Assembly: GCF_021513275.1 (NCBI RefSeq)
Contig: NZ_CP090978.1
Location: 2,480,001 to 2,544,000 of the forward strand
Length of the DNA: 64,000 nt
Reading direction: 5' to 3'
Source: Paenibacillus hexagrammi
Lineage (GTDB): Bacteria; Bacillota; Bacilli; Paenibacillales; NBRC-103111
In this document: positions 24,504 through 33,059 of the stretch, piece after piece
How positions within the stretch are numbered: position 1 is the first letter of the stretch
How the letters are laid out: each line of letters opens with the position of its first letter
The notes under the pieces: generated by a model
Told to the model about the DNA's origin: nothing
What the model saw: the letters and a program-made list of their open reading frames with translations, nothing else
Databases searched by the model: none
Program-made: the position numbers and the translations under genes

Positions 24504-26495
24504 TTAGCTAACTGAATCGCTGATCATCGAAACTGCATCGTCTAACCGGCCTTCTTGAGAAAGCCAATGGTCCGCATCCGGAAGATCCATATATTGAAGC
24601 ATTCCCGGGATAATAAAACTAAGAGAATCATGTTCATCATAAAACGGCTCTTTAATCCATTCGGCGATGCTGCTCATCCAATGCTCCGGACGAACACTTC
24701 GGATCCGGGGATCGAGCAGTGCAGCGAGTTCAGCATAGATTGCGTACCTTCCGCTTCCATAAAGCCGGATGTCCTCGGCATCGATGTTTTTCAGGGAGGA
24801 AACCATTTCTACGCAACGCAGGACATCAAAAGTTCGAACGGCAGCCATACTGTCGCCGAGCCACATCAATTCATCGGTGTAGCGATCCATCATACCGAAG
24901 CGCTTGAAAGGCCGTTCCTCAGGGGCATTCAAGTGAGGCAGTAGTGAGCCTATTCCCGTCGGATTAAGCACCATAGCAATGCGGCCGGCGGAACAAGTTT
25001 TCTTTATCCACTCGGCATGAGCGCTGATCTGCTTGGTTCCGCCGTCCCACACGGCAATCGTGACAGGCAATCTGCGGCCTGCAAGCTTCGAATCAAAAAA
25101 CTGTAACGCGTTATTCAACAGCCCGCGTTGGCTCCACCAAACCGTGCGTACCGCCCATAAATGTTCTGCCTCTCCCCCTCCGGAAAGCCTCGGGTTTAAG
25201 TCGCACGGTCTGCGGTTGAAGTAGACGGCATTGCGCAGCCATTGCAGTGCCACGCTTTTTCGCTTTTCTTCGGACATTGACCGGCGCACTCTTTCCCAAT
25301 CTGTTAGCCGCCCTACTGTTTCCGTGTGTACGTTCTTTGCTTGTGCATATTCGCCAATCACCTGCCCGCTCTGCGTGCAGATCAACTGTTCGGCAGGCAG
25401 CAGCTGGATCGCTTCTTCCTTTGCTGTGACGGCGCTTCCAAGCAAATGCTTGGAAAAAAATCCAGCCGCTGCACGGGCGAGCGGGACCGTGAAACGGTGC
25501 ACATGCTCATCCTCAAAAATACCCAGGCACTCACTCTTCCCATGCATGTCCCAAAATCTCCGGTTTACGGCAATCGTATGGCGAGGTCCCTCAATCGGCA
25601 CGGAATCGTAGGTTGTCGCTAACACAAGCACAGGACGAGGCGCCATGGCAAGCACGATATCTTCATGATCGAAGCCGAAAGCGGAGAATCCCGGCCATTT
25701 CTGTTCCGCATCCTGAGCTTTCCCCGTTAGCAGGAAGTAAGGCCGATTCATAATAAATCCGCCTGGTGCTGCCGCTGCAATTCGTTTGTCATACATCATC
25801 AGCAGGGCAGTTTGCGTGCCGCCGCCGGAATGGCCGGTTACTCCGATCTTTTGCGGATCAACTTCAGGACGTGTACTCAAATAATCGATAGCTCGCATGG
25901 CATCATGAAGCATATACCGTGCCAGACTGTCGCCTAATGGGATGCATTGCCTGCCCACATTTTCATGCTCCGTTACGCTAGTCATAGGGGCCTGCTTCAA
26001 CTCTGGATCATAAAAGCCAAATCTTTCCCCTTGTCCTAACGGATCCACGGACATGACGATAAGTCCTGCATGGACTAGATAATGACAGACGGTTTGATAT
26101 TCGTCGCAGTGTTTGGCTTGCTCGCGATGTCCGCACAGCAGCAGTACTGCCCCGCGTGGCTCTTTTATCCCATCAGGTAGGTATAAGTTGGCTGTCACAT
26201 ACACATGCGGTCGCGATTCGAAAATGATTTTCTCGACGCGAAATCCATTTCCTTGTACGGTGCCTGTAATTTGCGGATTTAATGGAGTGTCAGAAGTCGG
26301 AATCCCGCCAATACATTTGGCTAAGCCCTCGCGAATATCAAGCTGCCGCCTCTCTAGTCCGGCGATGTCGTTGATCGCTTCGCGTGCCTGTTCTCCCAAC
26401 TCGGCTGCTCTTATTGCCGATTCATAGATCCATCTCGGCAGTTGGCTTTTGACATCAAAATGGGCGATTTGAACATTTTCAAAATTTTCAAACAC
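24504..26495 (-). CDS. Alpha/beta-hydrolase (acetyl xylan esterase-like)
   Basis: About 663 residues, starting at GTG 26495 with GGGAGGG upstream and overlapping the preceding oxidoreductase by 8 bases. The first half is an alpha/beta hydrolase: GAVLLLCGHREQAKHCDEYQ gives the oxyanion strand, GVTGHSGGGTQTALLM (nucleophile Ser about residue 219) the elbow, and DEHVHRF probably the catalytic His. It resembles bacterial acetyl xylan esterase/dienelactone hydrolase-like proteins. The second half (about 400-663) is an incomplete second hydrolase-like domain with no clear triad. There is no signal peptide, so it acts in the cytoplasm, probably removing acetyl or lactone groups from an imported sugar acid. 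In apionate pathways a lactone must be opened, which is a possible role. Confidence 0.72.
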   Translation of the reverse strand: MFENFENVQIAHFDVKSQLPRWIYESAIRAAELGEQAREAINDIAGLERRQLDIREGLAKCIGGIPTSDTPLNPQITGTVQGNGFRVEKIIFESRPHVYVTANLYLPDGIKEPRGAVLLLCGHREQAKHCDEYQTVCHYLVHAGLIVMSVDPLGQGERFGFYDPELKQAPMTSVTEHENVGRQCIPLGDSLARYMLHDAMRAIDYLSTRPEVDPQKIGVTGHSGGGTQTALLMMYDKRIAAAAPGGFIMNRPYFLLTGKAQDAEQKWPGFSAFGFDHEDIVLAMAPRPVLVLATTYDSVPIEGPRHTIAVNRRFWDMHGKSECLGIFEDEHVHRFTVPLARAAAGFFSKHLLGSAVTAKEEAIQLLPAEQLICTQSGQVIGEYAQAKNVHTETVGRLTDWERVRRSMSEEKRKSVALQWLRNAVYFNRRPCDLNPRLSGGGEAEHLWAVRTVWWSQRGLLNNALQFFDSKLAGRRLPVTIAVWDGGTKQISAHAEWIKKTCSAGRIAMVLNPTGIGSLLPHLNAPEERPFKRFGMMDRYTDELMWLGDSMAAVRTFDVLRCVEMVSSLKNIDAEDIRLYGSGRYAIYAELAALLDPRIRSVRPEHWMSSIAEWIKEPFYDEHDSLSFIIPGMLQYMDLPDADHWLSQEGRLDDAVSMISDSVS

Positions 26496-27813
26496 GATTC
26501 GACACCCTCCCTTTGGACAATTCGGACACATTCGACTCAACAAGCAGGTCAGTTAAGCGTACTGGCCGGTTGGCCTGCGCGGATTTCCATACGGCTTCCC
26601 CGGTTAGAACTGCAAGTGCACCTGCCTCAGCTCCTGCCATAATCTCATAGGGACGAAGCGGGTCCGGGCCAAGGAACAAGTCCTCCAAAATAAGAGGATC
26701 TCCCCCTCCATGCCCTCCGGCACGCGGTACAACATGAATGGTTTCTTTAGCACCGAAAAGCGGGAAATAATCGATGGTTTGCTCAGGAACATGGAACGCA
26801 GCCCGTCCGGACATCACTTCCATCGTCTCAATTCTGCCTTTCGTCCCGTTAATGGCGAGCCTGTACCCTTCGTATGGCAGCGAAAAATTGACGGAATAGC
26901 TTAACATTGCACCCTTGTCATACTTGACTACCGCCGTATACGTATCTTCAATATCGATTTCTGAATCAAAAATACATCCGTCTGGACGATACCCTGTTGA
27001 GCTTCCCGTTTTGCTGTCCATCGTAGTCAGATGGTCGTCCGGCGGTGCAATTTCTTTGCTTCGTGATGACCAGCGCATGAAGTATTTGCAATTATGTTTA
27101 ACCCGGCAAGTCCCGCAGTACCTGCCATCCTCCTTGACCGGATTGAGCTCGCCTTCGGGGCCGAAGTAGTTAAGCGCTCCATACGCAAACGCTTCCACAG
27201 GTCTTTGGCCCGCCCACCACTGAATGAGATCGAAATGGTGAGTGCTCTTGTGAACCGACAACCCGCCCGAGTTACTGCGTTTGCGGTTCCATCTTTTAAA
27301 GTAGCTTGCGCCATGATACGTATCGAGATACCAATTCAAGTCTATCGAAGTTACCCTGCCGATTCTGCCTTCCAGTATCAATTCCTTGATCCTCATATGG
27401 ATCGGAGAATATCGGTAGTTGAAGGTTACGTACAATTTACCCCTGCTGTTGTTCTGTGTATCCAGAACACGTTTGCAGTCCGCCCCGGTGGTCACCATCG
27501 GCTTCTCCGATATGACGTCGAGATGATGCTCCAATCCTTGCACTATATAATCGGCGTGGGTATAATCCACACCTGCGACGATCACTGCGTCAGGTTTCGT
27601 TTCCTCTATCATCTGCTGGAACTGATCCGGAGCATAAACAGGTGTCCCCGCGAGCGCCGGAAATTTCTTAAAACAATTCGTAAAGCGGCCCGGATCCGCA
27701 TCGAGCAATCCGACAATCTCACAATGCTGTTGGAACGTATCCAGCATAGGACGTATAAACATGCCGTTCGCTCTTGTGCTCACGCCGCAAATGACGTATT
27801 TTTTCCTCGCCAT
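26488..27813 (-). CDS. Gfo/Idh/MocA family oxidoreductase, first gene of the RuBisCO-like operon
   Basis: A 441-residue dehydrogenase. MARKKYVICGVSTRANGMF is the Rossmann start (the usual GxGxxG is loosened to CGVSTRA), SEKPMV the EKP motif, and VHKSTHHFDLIQWWAGQ the substrate region. An insertion at about residues 225-250 has a cluster YCGTCRVKHNCKYF that could bind a metal; this is unusual for the family. AGGGGGAG lies 6 bases before the ATG. The operon it opens also encodes an esterase, a racemase-like protein, a RuBisCO-like protein and a DUF1537 kinase. D-apiose dehydrogenases known from such pathways belong to this family, so apiose oxidation is a reasonable but untested idea. Confidence 0.85.
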   Translation of the reverse strand: MARKKYVICGVSTRANGMFIRPMLDTFQQHCEIVGLLDADPGRFTNCFKKFPALAGTPVYAPDQFQQMIEETKPDAVIVAGVDYTHADYIVQGLEHHLDVISEKPMVTTGADCKRVLDTQNNSRGKLYVTFNYRYSPIHMRIKELILEGRIGRVTSIDLNWYLDTYHGASYFKRWNRKRSNSGGLSVHKSTHHFDLIQWWAGQRPVEAFAYGALNYFGPEGELNPVKEDGRYCGTCRVKHNCKYFMRWSSRSKEIAPPDDHLTTMDSKTGSSTGYRPDGCIFDSEIDIEDTYTAVVKYDKGAMLSYSVNFSLPYEGYRLAINGTKGRIETMEVMSGRAAFHVPEQTIDYFPLFGAKETIHVVPRAGGHGGGDPLILEDLFLGPDPLRPYEIMAGAEAGALAVLTGEAVWKSAQANRPVRLTDLLVESNVSELSKGRVSNRV

Positions 27814-27844
27814 GGTGGTTCTCCCCCTCTCGCTTCTACTATTA

Positions 27845-27898
27845 AGTATACAAAGCTAAGGTTTGCAAACCATTAGTGAAAACGACTGTGATTATAGG
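27845..27898 (-). promoter_or_regulatory. Promoter of the RuBisCO-like operon with a palindromic operator
   Basis: A -10 box TATACT is at 27845-27850. The perfect palindrome GGTTTGCAAACC (27860-27871) overlaps the spacer and -35 position and looks like a LacI-type operator. CCTATAATC (27890-27898) lies 48 bases upstream of the -10, the same place as in the rhamnosidase promoter, though the second repeat is weak here. Confidence 0.5.
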
Positions 27899-29320
27899 TC
27901 AATCCTGTCGGTGCCCTGCAGGAGGAGCACCCTTTACTACCTTTGATGCGATCTCGCAACCGGCATTCCCGCACGTGTGGGCCTATCCTGCTTCGCGCTC
28001 CCTTGCCGTCTCCTATGCGTCTGCCCCTCCATTGCAGCTTCCTCGACGCTCGCCCGCGTGCCTGTAACCACCACGTTCTCTCCCGTCGGTTCCTCTTGCG
28101 TGCCTTCTTCTCTTCTGCAACAAAGAAAAACATCGTTACTTTCGCGTCACCGACACGAACTCGCCTCTCTAACGTTGTTTTTCACCTTTGCAGCTTCATC
28201 GCTGAACACTTTCACGTCCGCCCCTCCATTGCAGCTTCGTCCCGCGCGCCCGTGTGCCTGTAACCCCCCACGTGCTCCCCCATCGTCTCCTGCGCAACGA
28301 TGAAAAACATCGTTTCACTAGCATGACCGACTCGGACTCGACTCTTTAACGATGTTTTTCACCTTTGCAGCGTCTTCGACGCACTCTTGCGTGCCTTCTT
28401 CTCTTCTGCAACAATGAAAAACATCGTTACTTTCGCGTCACCGACTCGGAATCGCCCCTCTAACGATGTTTTTCACCTTTGTAGCTTCCTCGACGGACGC
28501 ACACGTGCCTGTATCTCCACGCGCTCCCCCGTCGTCTCCTCCGTAACAATGAAAAACATCGTTACTTTCGCGTCACCGACACGAACTCGCCTCTCTAACG
28601 ATTTTTTTCACCTTTACAGCATCCTCGACGCACTCTTGCGTGCCTTCTTCTCCTCTGCAACAATGAAAAACATCGTTACTTTCGCGCCACCGACTCGGAC
28701 TCGTTCCTCTAACGATGTTTTTCACCTTTACAGCATCCTCGACGCACTCTTGCGTGCCTTCTTCTCCTCTGCAACAATGAAAAACATCGTTACTTTCGCG
28801 CCACCGACCCGGACTCACCTCTCTAACGATGGTTTTCACCTTTGCAGCGTACTCGCTGAACACCTTCACGTCCGCCCCTCCATTGCAGCTTCGTCTCGCG
28901 CGCCCGTGTGCCTGTAACCCCCCACGTGCTCCCTCGTCGTCTCCTCTGCAACAATGAAAAACATCGTTACTTTCGCGTCACCGACCCGGAATCGCCCCTC
29001 TAACGATGTTTTTCACCTTTGCTGCTTCCTCGACGCACGCCCGCGTGCCTGTATCTCCTCGTGCTCCCCCATCGTCTCCTGCGCAACGTTGAAAAACATC
29101 GTTACTTTCGCGTCACCGACACGAACTCACCTCTCTAACGATGTTTTTCACCTTTATAGCTTCCTCGCTCCACATCCGCCCCACCTTCCCAGCTTCGTCC
29201 CGCGCGCAAGACTCTTCCTCCTCGTGCCTCCCGATCGTCTCCTCTGCAACAATGAAAAACATCGTTACTGTCGCATCACGACCCAGATTCACCTCTCTAA
29301 CGATGTTCTTCAACCTTGCA
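27899..29320. repeat. Array of nine 61-bp palindromic hairpin repeats
   Basis: Nine copies start near 28124, 28301, 28415, 28550, 28664, 28778, 28955, 29090 and 29253, each 61 bases in the same direction. The left arm TGAAAAACATCGTTA pairs with TAACGATGTTTTTCA across a 31-base loop that holds the small palindrome CCGACTCGG in several copies. In most copies CTGCAA outside the left arm pairs with TTGCAG outside the right arm, after a three-base bubble. The left arm is nearly invariant; changes gather in the right arm (copies 1, 4, 6 and 9). Spacers fall into related classes of 53, 74 and 116 bases, so the spacing runs 177, 114, 135, 114, 114, 177, 135, 163. Bases 27899-28120 hold degraded spacer-like sequence. 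The plus strand is pyrimidine-rich; no gene is supported. Confidence 0.85.
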
Positions 29321-29369
29321 GCTTCCTGTCCGCCACCATCCTCCGGCAATTATACTGGAACAAACATCC

Positions 29370-29414
29370 CAGTCAAAATCAAACAACCCCTGCCGGTTAA
29401 GCCGACAAGGGTTG
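29370..29414 (-). terminator. Rho-independent terminator after the large SLH protein gene
   Basis: CAACCC and GGGTTG with an inner CGG/CCG stem (29384-29414) are followed on the minus strand by GTTTGATTTTGA. It lies 9 bases after the SLH protein stop codon and separates that gene from the hairpin array. Confidence 0.75.
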
Positions 29415-29422
29415 CACTCTCA

Positions 29423-32400
29423 CTACTTCAAAATAATCTGCGTCTTCTTCTGCTGGGTACCCCCAACGAGATAAATCGTAAACTGCTGAATGTTATTTTT
29501 CGTTTTATCGGAGCCGTTTCTCGTATACGATAAAGTGAAATCGGGGTTAACCGTTACCGTATCCTGTTTGGATGGATCGGTTTCTGTGTACACGACATCG
29601 CCTATGAATGCCTGAAGACTGAGAAGCTCATTAATTGAAGTAAACTGGTCTTGATTTTTATCTGAAGGGCAAGGAGATGTGGAAACCGTACACTGGTTAA
29701 CGAAAGTACCGTATCCATTCGTACCGACTTGTATTTGTCCCATCAGGTTATTGTCCCACAAAAGCAGCCCAGTCAACGGGTTCGTATCAGTTCCGGTACC
29801 CCCGAGAGCGTTTTTGAGCTGTTTTTAACCTTTAAACTATTCGGTACCAAGGAATCGACGCCGGAACCCCAACTTTGGGTAAGTGATTGTACACCGCTCG
29901 GCGTATCGAAAAACACGGTGAAGTTGAATTTTCCGCTATCCAGCCCCATGATTTTTCCTACGCCTTTAATATTGCCATAGGCCACTGCCTTTGGATTATC
30001 GGAAGTTACAGCTCTTACTTTGACGGTAAGACCCGTATCCAGTCCTAACGAATCTTTCGTAAGAATGCCGACATCTTTGGCTAGCGCGGGATAGTTATTG
30101 AACAAGTACGTTGCATTCGTAACACTGTTGATTTTTCCTGCGTCATACAGGATACGCCCGGCTGCGATCAGATCCCCTGATTTCATGTCTAACGAATAGG
30201 TCAGTGTCGGGTTATTCTGATCGTCTACATCCACTGTAAGTGAATCAGAACTCAGCCTTTCTTGGATTTGTCCTGAGTTATCAAGATGTACGAGCGTGGC
30301 GGTCAGTTTGTAGCTTCCTTTTCGGGGTGCAACAGGTTTAAAGGAAATACTTTGCCCATCACCGTTAGATTTGATGATATCCTTAATGTCTTTTAACACG
30401 ACCGGATTTGCTTCCGAAAGCTCTACGACACCTGTCGTATAAACGGCATCAGTAACACCGCTGATTCTTTCTAATTTCATTTCAACCTTGTAATCGGTCC
30501 TCGTGGAATAATATGCCTCGTCGAATTGATCATAGATTTTGAAAACGGCATTCGTCTTCGACTTTTCTAAGGTATTAATCAGCAAAATGTTTCTTGCAGA
30601 ATTGTTCTCATCAAGCATAATCGTGTTCGGTTTACGAGCCTGTTCAATCATAAGGGGGTAAGTGACCGTCTGATTGAGACCATTTATTCGGATATGGATG
30701 GCCGCAGGCCCTGCAGATGTCACCTGTTTGATACGAATGTTCCCGTTTAGATTGATGTTGACATTTCGTAATTGGCCTGTATTTGGGTCAACTCGTATGG
30801 CAGGATCGGCCTCTAGAATAATTCCGCCTGTAGCATAAACGGTTATTTTACCTGTCGTTTCCAGATTGGCGATTTCTGTTCCTTCCAATTCTTGATTCGT
30901 CGAATCGATTACCTTCAAGCTAACTTCTTTATTGACGTCACCTTCAGTCAAAGTCGTACTTGCTGGTCCTATGACAACCGTATAAGGTGTCTTGGGCGCA
31001 GCCACGGTGACGGTCTCAGATACCTGGCCTCCGCTAAAAAGTAAGTTGACCGTGACTTCCTTGTTGCTGTCCAAATCCGAATTCGCTGCTAATTGCAACT
31101 CTGGATAGCCGTCGTTATCGAAATCGATGAAATCATTTGGCGAATCTGTCCGAAATACATTTCCCAACGCGCCGTCAAACGTTTTACTAATGCCCATGTT
31201 CAAATATTTCGTATCAGTCATGCGATTACCGTACTGGTCATACGCTGCGAAAGTGAGGTAGGCTCTCCCTCCGGCTTGAAAGATCAATTGTCCAGCGGGA
31301 AGCTTTAAGTTGCTTTCCGTGTCACCCAAATCAATTCTCGACACTTGCGGTGTATCCCCGACAGTAAATGTTTTGCTGATAGATAAGTACCCGCTCTTTT
31401 CCAACAAATTCACTGTAACGGTATTGCCCGGAGTCAATTCGCTCAAATCGAGCACAATTCCGTTATGATCCGCTAAAACGGTTGAGGTGACCTTTTTGGG
31501 AGCACTGACGTATACATTCACGTTGCTTGGCGATAATTTCATTTCTTCACCATACTGGTTTATGGCTTTATACTCGATAAGCGCTTTGGACCAAGAGATT
31601 TTCTCAGTCTCCGTCACGATTTCCACTTTAGCTGCACGCTCATTTTCGGGCATAAAACCCATCGTTCCGGTCTCAACATCTACACCGCTGAGCACGACCT
31701 CATATTGGGCAAATTCAAAATCATCGCTCATTTCAAGTGTTGCGCTAGTGCTGTCATCTGACCATGTGATGATCGGTTCGAATTTCACAGGATTGTTGTC
31801 AGAATCCAGGATACCGGCTTTCGTTACAACAAAAACGGCCGCATCTACATCCACGTCGCGATTCAACCTAACCGACAATTTGTTCCTGCCGATCACCTTC
31901 ACTTCGGCGATGGAAGCTTTTTCTGGTTTTGCCGAAGTCGTATGTAATTGCATGGCTGCATAAGCAGTAAAAGCCAAAGTCTTTTTAGTTACAGGTTCGC
32001 TGCCGCCAAACTTTCCGCCTGTCTGATTCGTCATCAGTTTTTGTTGCAGCGCATATGCCACATAACTTTTGTATGTATCGCCTACAGTCTCATCTTTCGA
32101 GGACGTTGCCTCTTTGGCCTTCTCATCCAGACCTAGTCCTTTGATCAGAAGCATGGCAAGTTCCTGACGTGACACTATACCACTAGGATTGTACTTGTTA
32201 TCCGTGGCATCTTGGAAAAGATCCGCTTTCTTGAGAGCCTCAATATACGGGATAGCGGAATCATTGCTCGAAATGTCTTTAAAGCTTGATTGAGTTAACC
32301 TGTGATCAATGGTGAGCCCCAGAACGAGTGCAGCTGTTCTCGCCACCTGGGCGCGAGTGATGTTCTCTTCCAAGCCGAAAGTATCGTCAGACGTCTTCTC

Positions 32401-32796
32401 GATCGCGTCGATTTGCAATAAATCGTCGATCTTTTTAAGTTCATCCTTCGATAGCCCCTTCAAATCATGGAGTTGATCAGCCAAGCTGGCTTCTGTTGCT
32501 GCACGCTCCGAAGAGTCTTCCCCATTCGACACCTCTGAGTCCGCTGAACCATCATTGGTTGTCGTCTGAGCGGTTTCTGAGTCAGCATTGGTTGTCGTCT
32601 GAGCGGTTTCTGAACCAGCTTTTGATGTAGTCTGATCGGTTTCTGAATCAGCACTGGCTGGAGTTTGAGTTGTTTCTGAGTCAGCTTTCGTTGTCGTCTG
32701 GGTGGCTTGTGAAACAGCTTCTTCCGCATATACTGCCGGGGCCAAGCAATAGCACAAAAGCAATAAAGATAATAATAAAGCAAGTTCTTTCCTCAT
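29423..32796 (-). CDS. Large surface protein with N-terminal SLH domains (frameshift in C5 run)
   Basis: About 1124 residues after correction. The ATG at 32796 is 8 bases after GGAGG; the signal peptide ends near VYAEEA. Four tandem 11-residue repeats (about residues 38-81 from this start) form a Ser/Thr linker. Three SLH repeats follow (about 105-290) with DDTFGLEENITRAQVAR, YNPSGIVSRQELAM and FGGSEPVTKKTLAF. The rest, about 800 residues, is a series of Ig-like/bacterial adhesion-type beta domains without catalytic motifs. Near 29799-29803 one more C would carry the frame from KTLSG into GTGTDTNPLTGLLLWDN and on to 29423. The SLH part is a paralogue of that in the protein at 40489-41901, and both genes share a promoter element. 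The role is likely wall anchoring and polysaccharide binding. Confidence 0.78.
32554..32685 (-). repeat. Four tandem 33-bp repeats in the SLH protein gene
   Basis: They encode 11-residue units of the type ADSETAQTTTN. The unit number may vary between strains; the encoded linker would set the distance between the signal peptide and the SLH domains. Confidence 0.75.
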
Positions 32797-32829
32797 GACC
32801 TGCACCTCCCGATAAAAGATGACAACATA

Positions 32830-32843
32830 ATAAAACGCTTACA
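32830..32843 (-). promoter_or_regulatory. Probable cre (CcpA) site before the SLH protein gene
   Basis: TGTAAGCGTTTTAT on the minus strand matches the catabolite responsive element except near its end. It lies between the predicted promoter and the start codon, a position where bound CcpA would block elongation. Confidence 0.45.
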
Positions 32844-32914
32844 TTTCATTTCAGCTATTCGTTCAATTCAATCAACCTCCGTCTTTTACTCACATTTACT
32901 TCCTTGGACTTACT

Positions 32915-32967
32915 TTATTACAAAACGGTGAACGCATCATAGGTCGGTTTGTGCATATTTATAGGTT
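32915..32967 (-). promoter_or_regulatory. CCTATAA direct-repeat promoter of the SLH protein gene
   Basis: CCTATAAAT (32957-32965) and CCTATGATG (32935-32943) are 22 bases apart, the second covering the -35 position of a TAATAA -10 box (32915-32920). The same arrangement stands before the SLH gene at 41901, with similarity across the whole element. Confidence 0.6.
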
Positions 32968-33059
32968 GTTTTATTCATCCTTGCAACCGGCTCGGAGCCC
33001 AGTTTGGAGGCTGCCCGCGATGCGGTACACAGCCCCTAACCAGATTCTATTCATCTAGC

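Noticed and set aside
28387-28917. Open frames of 100-176 codons across the hairpin array on both strands
   Set aside because: They arise from the repeat period and absence of stops in repeated units; translations are simple iterations of the repeat and there is no ribosome binding site or family match.
28124-29313. CRISPR array
   Set aside because: The repeats are 61-base palindromes with a long variable loop, the spacers are related to each other and differ in length by class, and no cas gene is nearby.
28124-29313. Integron attC cassettes
   Set aside because: No integrase, no attC R/L box core (GTTRRRY) pairs and no gene between the palindromes.
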